A DNA stretch of 64,000 nucleotides from the NCBI RefSeq assembly GCF_945957345.1, contig NZ_CAMFKW010000014.1, positions 44,252 to 108,251 of the forward strand, given 5' to 3'. Positions 43,290-51,141 of this stretch are shown one piece after another. Within the stretch, counting starts at the first letter, position 1; every line of letters starts with the position of its first letter. The notes below the pieces were generated by a model. It worked only from the letters and a program-made list of their open reading frames with translations. It was not told the DNA's origin and did not search any database. The DNA comes from an uncultured Allobosea sp. GTDB taxonomy: Bacteria > Pseudomonadota > Alphaproteobacteria > Rhizobiales > Beijerinckiaceae. The translations under genes were made by a program, and so were the position numbers.

Positions 43290-44230
43290 CAGTAGCGCAC
43301 CCTGGGATCGACCAGCAGATAGAGCATGTCGATCGCGAAATTGATCAGGACATACAGGCCCGCGATGACGAGCAGCGCGCCCTGGATCACCGGATAGTCG
43401 CGCCTGAGCACGGCCGAGACGACGAGATTGCCGACGCCGGGCAGGCCGAACACGGTCTCGGTCACCACCGCGCCGGAGATCAGCACGGCGGCGGTGAGGC
43501 CGAGCACGGTCAGGATCGGGATCAGCGCATTCTTCAGCGCGTGCCTGAGGACGACCTTCTGCTCGCCCAGCCCCTTGGCGCGGGCGGTGCGGATATAGTC
43601 GTCGCCGAGCACGTCGAGCATCGAGGCGCGGGTGAAGCGCATGACCAGCGCGGAGGAGACGAGCCCGAGCGCGACCGCCGGCAGGATCAGGTGCTTGATG
43701 CGCTCGAGCAGGCTGGTATCGGGTCCGCCATAGCCGGAGACAGGCAGGATGCCCAAGCGCACCGCGAAGATCTGCATGAGGATCAGGCCGAGCCAGAAGC
43801 CCGGGATGCTGGCGCCGAGCATGGCGAGCGTCGTCGCGGCCTGGTCGATGAAGGAGCCGCGCCGATAGGCGGCGTAGATGCCGACCGGCAGCGCGATGAC
43901 GCTCGCGATCGCGAGCGAGAGCAGCGTCAGGAAGAAGGTCGGCTCCGCCCGCTCCATCAGCGCCGAGGTCACCGGCATGTTCAGGAAGATCGATTGGCCG
44001 AGATCGCCGCGCAGCAATTGCCCGACATAGATCACGTATTGCGACAGGATCGAGCGATCGAGCCCGAGCCGCGTGCGCAGCTCGGCGACGTCATGCGCCG
44101 TCGCCTCGGGGCCGAGCATCACCGCGGCGGGGTCGCCGGGCGTCACGCGCACGATCACGAAGACGATCGTGACGACGAGCAGCATGACCGCGATCATGCC
44201 GGACAGGCGTTGCAGGATGTAGCCGAGCAT
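43289..44230 (-). CDS. Dipeptide/oligopeptide ABC transporter permease (DppB type)
   Basis: Permease of 313 aa. The hallmark opening LGYILQRLSGMIAVML is followed by RVTPGDPAAVMLG, the docking loop DDYIRTARAKGLGEQKVVLRHA and ETVFGLPGVGNL. It pairs with DppC one base downstream. The binding-protein gene lies 60 bases upstream with a strong hairpin between. Confidence 0.93.
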   Translation of the reverse strand: MLGYILQRLSGMIAVMLLVVTIVFVIVRVTPGDPAAVMLGPEATAHDVAELRTRLGLDRSILSQYVIYVGQLLRGDLGQSIFLNMPVTSALMERAEPTFFLTLLSLAIASVIALPVGIYAAYRRGSFIDQAATTLAMLGASIPGFWLGLILMQIFAVRLGILPVSGYGGPDTSLLERIKHLILPAVALGLVSSALVMRFTRASMLDVLGDDYIRTARAKGLGEQKVVLRHALKNALIPILTVLGLTAAVLISGAVVTETVFGLPGVGNLVVSAVLRRDYPVIQGALLVIAGLYVLINFAIDMLYLLVDPRVRY

Positions 44231-44249
44231 GGCGCGACCTCTCGTTGCT

Positions 44250-44283
44250 CGCTATCCGGCCGCAATCGAGCGGCCGGATAGCG
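44250..44283 (-). promoter_or_regulatory. Intercistronic hairpin after the dipeptide-type binding-protein gene
   Basis: A perfect 14-bp stem, CGCTATCCGGCCGC (44250-44263) and its complement (44270-44283), around AATCGA. It lacks a T-run, and the permease genes continue behind it. It likely protects the upstream mRNA and lowers read-through. Confidence 0.8.
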
Positions 44284-44290
44284 AGGGGGA

Positions 44291-45814
44291 TCACTTCTTG
44301 AGCGTGACGTTCCAGAAATAGGGCCAGGGCGCCGGCACGATGCCGTCGAGCTTGGCGGATTTCGCCGAGAGCGCGTTGAAGTCACCGATCTTGATGAAGG
44401 GTACCTCGTCGTAGATCACCTTCTGCACGTTGGCCCAAAGCGCGGCGCGCTTGGCCGGGTCGGCCTCGGAGGTGAAGGCGTCGACGGCGGCCTTGCGGGC
44501 GGGCGTGTCCCACCAGCCGGGCGAGCTGGTCGAGAGCGAGCCGATCAGCGCCGGCTCCGGCAGGAACGGGCTATGGGTGATGTAGATGTCCCAGAGCGCC
44601 TTGTCGGTGCGCCGCTGGGTCAGCGTCGCCCAGTCGACCACCTGCAGGTCGACGGTGAAGCCGGCAGCCTTCAGATACTCGGCCGCGACCTGCGCCATCT
44701 TGTAGTGGAACTCGTACTGACGGCTGGTCAGGATGCGGATCGGCTCGCCCTTGTAGCCGGCCGCCTTGGCGGCGGCCTTCGCCTTGTCGGCATCGCCGAG
44801 ATTGTAGTTCCCGGCGACGCCGGCATCCGTGCTCCACGCGTATTCCGACGGATAGATATTGCCGTCGAGCGCGTAGAACTCCTTGGTTCCGAACGCCGCC
44901 GCCAGCATGTCCTCCATGCTCAGCGCCGTGCGGATCGCCTTACGGACGCCGAGATTCTTGGCCGCGCCCTCGGCAGTGTTCATGACGAAGACGGGGTAGC
45001 CGAAGGGCTTCAGCACCACAGGCTGGGAGGTTGCGCCCTTGAGCCGGTCGAAGGACTCCACGGGGATCGCGTCGACATAGGAATACTGGCCGGAGACGGA
45101 AGCCTCGACGCGGGTATTGGCATCCGGAACCGGCACGAAGCGAACCTCGTCCAGCAGCGGACGCCGCGCCCCGCCATAGCCGTCGGCTGCGCCGTCGCGC
45201 GGCTTGTAGCCGGCGAAGCGGACGAGCTGGATATACTGGTCGGCCTTGCGCTCCTTGAGCATATAGGGGCCGGTTCCGATGAACTCCTTCATCGGCTCGT
45301 CCTGCTTCTTGGCGGGGATGATGATCGCCGCGGAATTGTTGAAGGCGAGCAGCGAAAGCAGCGGCGCGTAGGGCTCCTTCAGCGTGATGACGAGCGAAGC
45401 CGGCCCGGAGGCCTCGACGCTATCGATGAAACCCGCCGCCTGCTTGCCGCGCGAGGCGAGCTTCATCCAACGCCTCAGCGAGGCGACGGCGTCCTCGGCG
45501 GTGAGGTCTGAGCCGTCATGGAATTTCACGCCCGCCCTGAGCGCGATGCTGTAGCGCTTCCCGTCCGCGCTGATCGTCGGCAGCGCATCCGCGAGCAGCG
45601 GCGTCACCTTCCAGCTCTTGTCGAAGGTGTAGAGCGTCTCGAAGACATGCTGGGTGATCGTCCCGACGAGGTCGGCAGTCGAGACCATCGGGTCCAGGGT
45701 CGGCGGCTCGCCGACGGTCGCGACCGTGGCGATGCCGCCCGTCTCCTGTGCGGATACGAGGGACGGGGCGGTGAGCAGGCTGCAGGCGAGCAGGCATCCA
45801 AACAGGCGTTTCAT
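44291..45814 (-). CDS. Family 5 (peptide/nickel-type) ABC substrate-binding protein
   Basis: Periplasmic binding protein of 507 aa with a signal peptide (core LFGCLLACSLLTAPSLVSA, cleavage near residue 22). SBP_bac_5 features include the VGEPPTLDPMVSTADL start and the GVKFHDGSDLTAEDAVASL segment. It is the first gene of the importer operon. A long dyad directly precedes its start. Family members bind peptides, but also opines, glutathione and amino-acid conjugates. Confidence 0.9.
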   Translation of the reverse strand: MKRLFGCLLACSLLTAPSLVSAQETGGIATVATVGEPPTLDPMVSTADLVGTITQHVFETLYTFDKSWKVTPLLADALPTISADGKRYSIALRAGVKFHDGSDLTAEDAVASLRRWMKLASRGKQAAGFIDSVEASGPASLVITLKEPYAPLLSLLAFNNSAAIIIPAKKQDEPMKEFIGTGPYMLKERKADQYIQLVRFAGYKPRDGAADGYGGARRPLLDEVRFVPVPDANTRVEASVSGQYSYVDAIPVESFDRLKGATSQPVVLKPFGYPVFVMNTAEGAAKNLGVRKAIRTALSMEDMLAAAFGTKEFYALDGNIYPSEYAWSTDAGVAGNYNLGDADKAKAAAKAAGYKGEPIRILTSRQYEFHYKMAQVAAEYLKAAGFTVDLQVVDWATLTQRRTDKALWDIYITHSPFLPEPALIGSLSTSSPGWWDTPARKAAVDAFTSEADPAKRAALWANVQKVIYDEVPFIKIGDFNALSAKSAKLDGIVPAPWPYFWNVTLKK

Positions 45815-45823
45815 GGTCCCTCA

Positions 45824-45863
45824 CATTCTTTTATTATGTATTAGAGTGCTTAATAACAGAATG
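45824..45863. promoter_or_regulatory. Candidate IclR-type operator before the binding-protein gene
   Basis: CATTCTTTTATTA (45824-45836) faces TAATAACAGAATG (45851-45863); the 13-base arms match at 12 positions with a 14-base spacer. The site lies in an otherwise GC-rich region, 10 bases upstream of the gene start on the minus strand. The local IclR regulator is the natural candidate. Confidence 0.6.
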
Positions 45864-45896
45864 TCGCCGCGCTGCCAATGCCAACGCGGCTGGCGC

Positions 45897-47096
45897 TTAG
45901 TCAGGCCATTTCGCCAGCGAGGCGGCACGCCGGTTGCGGCGCTCGATCAGCGGGCTCGCGATGATCGTGTTGCTGCGCCGCGCCGTCTCCAGCTCGGCGA
46001 CGATGCGCTCGGCGACGATTTCCTCCTGGCCCGGATGCAGGTTGCAGGGGTCGAGATAGAAATAGCCGTGCTCGACCTCATGGTCCCGGACGATCACCGG
46101 CTGCGGGCCGCTCGCCAGCGCGTCGGCGAGGTCCCATGCGGTGATATGCGCCTGCTCGGGATCGATGGAGAGCTTCATCCGGTCGAGCGGGTTATGGGTC
46201 GGGTCGGGCTCGATCACGGCGGTGACGCCGGGCCGCTCTGCAAAGCGGGCGAGCCAGAGATCGAGCGCGCGCTGCTCGCGCGCCCTGATGCCGGCATGGT
46301 CGCGCTTCTCCCAAGCCTCCAGCGCCGCCATCGTGCCGAGCACGCTTTCCTTGCCGATCTTCATGCCGCGGCCGATGCCGCCATTCTGGATATAGGCGGC
46401 CCGGACCATGTCCTTGCGCCCGGCGACGATGCCGCCGGTCGGCCCGCCCAGGAACTTGTGCGAGGAATAGAGCACGATATCGGCACCGGCCGCGAGAAAG
46501 CCGCGCAGGTCGTATTCGGAGGCCGCGTCGACGATGACCGGCACGCCGTGCTCGTGGCAGACCGCCGCGAACTCGTCGAGCGGCATGAGCCCGTACTGCA
46601 CCGTATGATGCGAGACGACATAGAGCGCCGCCGCCGTCCGCTCCGTGATCGCTCCGGCGAGCTGGTAGGCACGAGCGCTGGTGGCCTGTCCGACGACGAC
46701 CGGCGTCGCCCCCGCGAGCCGGATCGCCTGGTCGACCGGCGCGCCATAGCCGACCATATGGCCCATCATGATCACCACCTCGTCCTGGAGGTTGCTGGCA
46801 TCCGGCAACTGCTCGACGGCGTAGAGATCGTCGCCGGTCATGGCGCCCGCGATTGCCAGCGTGATGCCGGCCGAGCAGGAGGCGGTGACGAAGCCGGCCT
46901 CGCTGCCGCAGAGCCGCGCGATCACGGCGCTGGCCTTGCGCTGGAGATCATCGATCTCGACAAACTGCGGCAGGATTGCCGTCATCGCCGCGATCGCCTC
47001 GGGCACGACGATCGAGGCACCGAGCGAGGTCATCGTCCCGGAGACGTTGATGACGGGGCGCAGGCCCAGCGAAGGGCGGATATCGGAAGCAGACAT
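45897..47096 (-). CDS. SelA-like PLP-dependent enzyme (ammonia-lyase/DgaE-like)
   Basis: Fold type I PLP enzyme of 399 aa related to selenocysteine synthase SelA. It opens [14 protein letters not shown], has [13 protein letters not shown] for cofactor phosphate, Asp in [10 protein letters not shown] and the PLP lysine in [13 protein letters not shown] near residue 200. The group beside EF_0837-type amidohydrolases includes DgaE, a 2-amino-acid ammonia-lyase. True SelA is unlikely because no selB or selenocysteine tRNA is seen. The expected role is beta-elimination or deamination of the amino acid freed by the amidohydrolase. Confidence 0.84.
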   Translation of the reverse strand: MSASDIRPSLGLRPVINVSGTMTSLGASIVVPEAIAAMTAILPQFVEIDDLQRKASAVIARLCGSEAGFVTASCSAGITLAIAGAMTGDDLYAVEQLPDASNLQDEVVIMMGHMVGYGAPVDQAIRLAGATPVVVGQATSARAYQLAGAITERTAAALYVVSHHTVQYGLMPLDEFAAVCHEHGVPVIVDAASEYDLRGFLAAGADIVLYSSHKFLGGPTGGIVAGRKDMVRAAYIQNGGIGRGMKIGKESVLGTMAALEAWEKRDHAGIRAREQRALDLWLARFAERPGVTAVIEPDPTHNPLDRMKLSIDPEQAHITAWDLADALASGPQPVIVRDHEVEHGYFYLDPCNLHPGQEEIVAERIVAELETARRSNTIIASPLIERRNRRAASLAKWPD

Positions 47097-47139
47097 GATA
47101 TTCTCCTGGAAAGCGGGGGGCGGGGCATCTGCCCCGGTG

Positions 47140-47160
47140 AGAGCATCAGTCTGATGCTCT
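47140..47160. promoter_or_regulatory. Palindrome at the ridA stop codon
   Basis: AGAGCATCAG and CTGATGCTCT flank a single central T (47150), a perfect 10+10 palindrome overlapping the ridA stop. The near-zero loop favours a dimer-binding DNA site over an RNA hairpin. It lies between ridA and the SelA-like gene. Confidence 0.5.
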
Positions 47161-47647
47161 AGGACACGGCGACGATCGCCTCGATCTCGACGGTGATCTG
47201 GCGCGGCAGCGAGCCGAAGCCGACTGCCGAGCGGGCATGCTTTCCGGCCTCGCCGAAAACGGCGACGAAGAGGTCGGAGCAGCCATTGATGACGGCGGGA
47301 TGGTCGTTGAATTCCGGGGTGGCATTGACCATGCCGAGCAGCTTGACGACGCGCCTGACACGGCCGAGATCGCCCAGCGCCTCGTGCAGCACGGCGAGCA
47401 GGTTGAGCCCGGTCAGCCGGGCATGCTCGTAGGCCTCGGCGACCGTGACGTCGCGGCCGACCTTGCCGGTATGGAGCCGGCCGTCCTCATGCGTCGGCCC
47501 CTGTCCGGAGAGATAGATCAGGCCGCCTTCCTGGACATGAGTGGCGAAATTCCCGATCGGCCGCGGCAATTCGGGCAACGCGAGGCCGAGCTTCGTCAGC
47601 CTTTGGTAGGGCGTGGTGTCGGGAAAGGTGGACAGGACTGCGTTCAT
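47159..47647 (-). CDS. RidA/YjgF-family enamine/imine deaminase
   Basis: Rid-family protein of 162 aa. It has [28 protein letters not shown] and the catalytic Arg in [13 protein letters not shown], matching Arg105 of RidA. The terminal VEIEAIVAV is family-typical. Rid proteins hydrolyse reactive enamines made by PLP ammonia-lyases, so placement beside the SelA-like enzyme is functionally coherent. The start at 47647 has GAGGAA upstream; the longer frame enters the ATPase gene. Confidence 0.9.
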   Translation of the reverse strand: MNAVLSTFPDTTPYQRLTKLGLALPELPRPIGNFATHVQEGGLIYLSGQGPTHEDGRLHTGKVGRDVTVAEAYEHARLTGLNLLAVLHEALGDLGRVRRVVKLLGMVNATPEFNDHPAVINGCSDLFVAVFGEAGKHARSAVGFGSLPRQITVEIEAIVAVS

Positions 47648-47654
47648 GGGTTCC

Positions 47655-48467
47655 TCAGGCCGGATCGGGACGGAATCCGGCGAAACGTGACAGGAAGGAG
47701 CGCAGCCGTTCGTGCGGCTGCTCGCCGAAGACCTTTGCAGGCGGAGCATCGATGACGATCCGGCCCTGGTCGGTGAAGACGACGCGATCCGCCACCTCCT
47801 GCGCGAAGGCCATCTCATGGGTGACGAGGATCATGGTGCGACCCTCGGAGGCGAGTTCCTGCACTACCGCCAGCACTTCGCCGACGAGCTCGGGATCGAG
47901 CGCGGAGGTGATCTCGTCGAGCAGCAGCACCTTCGGTTCCATCGCCACGGCGCGGGCGATGCCGACGCGCTGCTGCTGGCCGCCCGACATCTGCGAGGGC
48001 AGGGCATCGACCTTGGCCGCGAGCCCGACGCGGGCGAGCCATTTCTCGGCGATGGCGCGCGCCTCGGCCTTGGAGCGTCCGCGCGATTTCATCAGGCCGA
48101 GCATGATGTTCTCAGCGGCGGTGAGATGCGGGAACAGATTGAACTGCTGGAACACCATCGCAGCATCGACGCGGATCGCCGCGAGTTCCCGGTCGCCGCG
48201 GCGCTTGCGGCCGCCCGCGCCGTCGCGATAGCCGACCTCGGTGCCATCGATGCGGATCGAGCCGCCGTCATACTCTTCCAGGAAATTGATACAGCGCAGC
48301 AGCGTGGTCTTGCCGCTGCCGGAGGGGCCGATGATCGCGACGACCTCGCCCTTGCCGACGCTGAGATCGACGCCCTTCAGCACCTGATTGGCGCCGAAGG
48401 ATTTTGTCAGGCCCTCGATCGCGATCACCGGCGTCCCGGCGGCAGCACGGGCATCCGTCTCGGCCAT
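47655..48467 (-). CDS. Polar amino acid ABC transporter ATP-binding protein
   Basis: HisP/GlnQ-class ATPase of 270 aa. Walker A is GPSGSGKTT near residue 43, the Q-loop VFQQFNLFPH, the signature MSGGQQQR and Walker B VLLLDEITSALDPELVGEV. The DEITSALDPE variant is common in this class. It is followed 7 bases later by ridA, so amino-acid uptake and enamine clearing share a transcript. Confidence 0.94.
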   Translation of the reverse strand: MAETDARAAAGTPVIAIEGLTKSFGANQVLKGVDLSVGKGEVVAIIGPSGSGKTTLLRCINFLEEYDGGSIRIDGTEVGYRDGAGGRKRRGDRELAAIRVDAAMVFQQFNLFPHLTAAENIMLGLMKSRGRSKAEARAIAEKWLARVGLAAKVDALPSQMSGGQQQRVGIARAVAMEPKVLLLDEITSALDPELVGEVLAVVQELASEGRTMILVTHEMAFAQEVADRVVFTDQGRIVIDAPPAKVFGEQPHERLRSFLSRFAGFRPDPA

Positions 48468-48479
48468 GGATGCCTCCTT

Positions 48480-49115
48480 TCAGACGAAGCGCTTCTCGAG
48501 CCGGCGGCTGAGCGCCGAGAGCGGGAAGTTGATGGCGAAATACATCAGCGCGCCGATGAGATAGAGCGGCAGCGCGACATGGGTGCGCCCGATCACCTGC
48601 TGCAGCGACAGCATCAGGTCGACGATCCCGAGCAGCGAGACCAGCGAGGAGCCCTTCACGGTGTCGACGACGCTGTTGACGAAGGGCGGCAGGAAACGGC
48701 GCACGGCCTGCGGCGCCAGCACATGCGTGAAGCGGTCGAACAGCGTGAGCCCGATCGCCTTGGCGGCTTCGGTCTGGCCGGTCGGGATCGACTGGAACGA
48801 GCCGCGCGTGATCTCGATGATCTGCGCCGATTTGAACGCTGTCAGCGCCACGATCGCGGCAAGCAGGCTCGGCAGGTTCAGCTTGATCGCCGGCAGGCCG
48901 TAATAGACGAAATAGAGCAGCACGAGGATCGGCACGCCGCGCACGAAATCGGCATAGAGCCGGATCGGTGCGCGCGCCCAGAGCGGCCCGAAGGCGAGCA
49001 CGCAGCCGAGCGGCAAACCGACGATCAGCGACAGCGCGATCACGCAGGCCGAGACCAGCAGGGTCGTCAGCAGGCCGTCGACGAGGAAGGGCAGGGTCTG
49101 GATCAGCGTCGCCAT
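48480..49115 (-). CDS. Polar amino acid ABC transporter permease
   Basis: HisM/GlnP-type permease of 211 aa. The DFVRGVPILVLLYFVYYGLP segment and the docking loop TEAAKAIGLTLFDRFTHVLAPQA are diagnostic of the family. Together with the permease 4 bases upstream it forms the heterodimeric membrane channel. Confidence 0.93.
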   Translation of the reverse strand: MATLIQTLPFLVDGLLTTLLVSACVIALSLIVGLPLGCVLAFGPLWARAPIRLYADFVRGVPILVLLYFVYYGLPAIKLNLPSLLAAIVALTAFKSAQIIEITRGSFQSIPTGQTEAAKAIGLTLFDRFTHVLAPQAVRRFLPPFVNSVVDTVKGSSLVSLLGIVDLMLSLQQVIGRTHVALPLYLIGALMYFAINFPLSALSRRLEKRFV

Positions 49116-49119
49116 GCCG

Positions 49120-49788
49120 TCACCGCGCGATGGAATAGCGCCGCTCGGCGAGGCGCAGCAGCAGCAGGATGGCGTAGCTGGTGATCAGGTAGATCGGCGT
49201 CGCCAGCAGATAGACCTCGACCGTGCGGAAGGTCTGGGTCTCGATCCAGCGCATGCCATAGGCGAGCTCGGGCACGGCGATGGCCGAGGCGATCGAGGTG
49301 TCCTTGAACAGCGAGACATAGGTGTTCGACAGCGAGGGCAGGGCGATGCGCATCGCGGTCGGCAGGCGCACATGCCAGAGCACCTTCATGGGGGTGAGGC
49401 CGATCGCCTTGCCGGCCTCGATCAGCCCGCGCGGCACGGCCTCCAGCCCGGCCCGCATCACCTCGACGAGATAGGCGCCGGAATAGATCGAGAGCGTCGC
49501 GACAAAGGAGGTGACCGCGTCATATTGCAGGTCGACGGCGCTCGGGATGCCGTAGAACACCAGATAGACCAGCAGCAGCAGCGGCACGTTGCGGACGAAT
49601 TCGACATAGGCCGCGATCAGCGGGCGCGCCCATTTGGGGCCATCGAGGCTGATCAGCGCCAGTACGAGGCCGATCGCCATGCCGATCGCGATGCTGGCCG
49701 CCGCCAGTTCGAGACTGAGCCAGAGCCCGTCGAACAGCTTGCCAGCATAGCGCCAGACGATCGCGAAATTGAAATGATAGTTCGCCAT
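49120..49788 (-). CDS. Polar amino acid ABC transporter permease
   Basis: HisQ/GlnP-type permease of 222 aa with YVEFVRNVPLLLLVYLVFYGIP and docking loop IEAGKAIGLTPMKVLWHVRLP. It is partner to the permease at 48480. The binding-protein gene lies 75 bases upstream, separated by a hairpin. Confidence 0.93.
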   Translation of the reverse strand: MANYHFNFAIVWRYAGKLFDGLWLSLELAAASIAIGMAIGLVLALISLDGPKWARPLIAAYVEFVRNVPLLLLVYLVFYGIPSAVDLQYDAVTSFVATLSIYSGAYLVEVMRAGLEAVPRGLIEAGKAIGLTPMKVLWHVRLPTAMRIALPSLSNTYVSLFKDTSIASAIAVPELAYGMRWIETQTFRTVEVYLLATPIYLITSYAILLLLRLAERRYSIAR

Positions 49789-49818
49789 GGTCCCGAGGAT
49801 CAGCCGGGCATCGGGGAC

Positions 49819-49843
49819 GGAAGGGCGTGGAGCACGCCCTTCC
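49819..49843 (-). promoter_or_regulatory. Intercistronic hairpin after the amino-acid binding-protein gene
   Basis: A perfect 11-bp stem GGAAGGGCGTG (49819-49829) with its complement (49833-49843) around a 3-base loop, without a strong T-run. Same placement as the hairpins at 10454, 44250 and 63724. Confidence 0.75.
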
Positions 49844-49863
49844 TTGTGCGAAATGTGGAACGC

Positions 49864-50736
49864 TCAGAAGCGCGGCAGGCCGGGCTGGCGCTGCGGCGGC
49901 TCGGCGCCGAAATAGTCCTTCACCGCCGCGTCGTAGAGTTCGTTCTGGTGGCCGAAGATCGCGATCTCGAAGGTGGTGTTGACGAAACGCACCCAGTCCG
50001 GGTCGCCCTGCTTCATGCCGGCGCCATAGAGCATCGTGTTCCAGGACTTGCCGGCATCGGCATATTTGTCCGGATGGCGCTTGGCGAGCCACCAGACGGT
50101 GGAGAGATCGACCGCAGCCGCATCGGCCCGCTTGGAATCGAGCGCCAGGATGACGTTGGCCTGGCTGTCGAGCTGCATCACCGTCGCCTGCGGCAGAACC
50201 TTCTTCACCGAATCCTCGGCATCGACATTCTGCAGGATCGAGACGCGGGCCGAGGAGCCGGCCTTGAGCAGCGCGTCGAAGCCCTTCTTGTCGCTGTCCG
50301 GGCGGGTCAGCAGCGCGATACCCTCGACATAATAGGGGCGCGAGAACGCGATGAGCTGTGCACGGGCCGGCGACATGGTCATGAACTGGATGACGATGTC
50401 GACCTTGCCGGTATTGATGTTGGGGATGCGCTGGGCCGCGTCCTGCCGGACGAACTCGACCTTGCTGGCATCGTCGAACAGCCCCTTGGCCAGGATCCGG
50501 CCCATGGTGATGTCCATGCCGACGAGCTGGCCCTTCTCGTCCTCGAAATGCCAGGGCGCGTTGGTGGAGCCCGTGCCGACGATCAGCTTGCCACGATCCA
50601 GCACCGTCCGCAGCAGGCTGTTCGGCGCCGACTGCGCCGCAGCCTCGCGAGCCGTACTGGCCGCGGCAGCCAATGCGAGGCCGCCGACCAGTCCACCCTT
50701 CAGCAGAAGCCTCTTGCCTTCATCCGTCTCGCTCAT
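49864..50736 (-). CDS. Polar amino acid ABC transporter substrate-binding protein (SBP_bac_3)
   Basis: Binding protein of about 290 aa. The N-terminal signal (core LLLKGGLVGGLALAAAAS) is followed by LLRTVLDRGKLIVGTGSTNAPWHFEDEKGQLVGMD, the canonical family 3 opening, and NTGKVDIVIQFMTMSPARAQLIAFS. The start at 50736 has GAGGGG 8 bases upstream. It is the first gene of the amino-acid importer operon and divergent from another binding-protein gene across a regulatory region holding TGGT-N4-ACCA sites. Confidence 0.9.
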   Translation of the reverse strand: MSETDEGKRLLLKGGLVGGLALAAAASTAREAAAQSAPNSLLRTVLDRGKLIVGTGSTNAPWHFEDEKGQLVGMDITMGRILAKGLFDDASKVEFVRQDAAQRIPNINTGKVDIVIQFMTMSPARAQLIAFSRPYYVEGIALLTRPDSDKKGFDALLKAGSSARVSILQNVDAEDSVKKVLPQATVMQLDSQANVILALDSKRADAAAVDLSTVWWLAKRHPDKYADAGKSWNTMLYGAGMKQGDPDWVRFVNTTFEIAIFGHQNELYDAAVKDYFGAEPPQRQPGLPRF

Positions 50737-50873
50737 TGGCGGTACCCCTCTTTGCAAGATTAGTCCGTAATTGCAGAATATATCTTGTAGTAAGGGATGC
50801 TAGAGAGGCTTTCGCTTGGGAGTCAAGCGTTGGGCGCGCCCATTCCGGCGTGCGGCTGCAGCAGCAGATTATT

Positions 50874-50885
50874 TGGTATACACCA
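50874..50885. promoter_or_regulatory. TGGT-N4-ACCA operator, site 1
   Basis: TGGTATACACCA, symmetric except for one base pair. The same 12-mer is at 51076 and its reverse complement at 55016. It is the kind of site bound by HutC-subfamily GntR regulators, and one such regulator is encoded at 54106. Confidence 0.6.
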
Positions 50886-51074
50886 TCAAATTGGCTCGAC
50901 CTTGCCAAGGCAAGGCCTCGGATGCGGTGCCAAGGAGAGCTGGAGAAGCGGTGATGCCTGAGCTTCTCGGGCTGCAATAGTGGGGGCAGCAATCCCGACA
51001 CGGCTGAAGCGCTCTGCGTGCTGCTGCCGTTTGGTCACATTGTCCGCCCGACGATCTGCAGGAAGCATTGACAG

Positions 51075-51088
51075 TTGGTATACACCAA
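51075..51088. promoter_or_regulatory. TGGT-N4-ACCA operator, site 2
   Basis: TTGGTATACACCAA, directly after a TTGACA (-35-like) at 51068-51073 and 54 bases before the binding-protein start at 51142. Binding here would block RNA polymerase. Confidence 0.72.
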
Positions 51089-51141
51089 ACCATTCTGCCC
51101 TTTCGGCCGCTCAGGTCGCCAAAAATGGAGAGGGGTATTTG

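Larger units (their letters stand above)
50737..51141. promoter_or_regulatory. 405-base divergent control region
   Basis: No gene seen. It holds two copies of the TGGT-N4-ACCA dyad (50874-50885 and 51076-51087), about 202 bases apart. It also holds a TTGACA (51068-51073) beside the right copy and a short dyad CAGAATATATCTTG (50774-50787) near the minus-strand gene. The distance between copies would allow looping by one dimeric regulator. Confidence 0.6.

Noticed and set aside
45897..47096. Selenocysteine synthase SelA
   Set aside because: It is shorter than usual SelA and lacks selB or a selenocysteine tRNA nearby. The amidohydrolase and RidA neighbours point to a catabolic SelA-like enzyme.
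51068..51096. Complete sigma-70 promoter at operator site 2
   Set aside because: TTGACA is clear, but the hexamer 17 bases later (CATTCT) is a poor -10, so only the -35-like box is reported.
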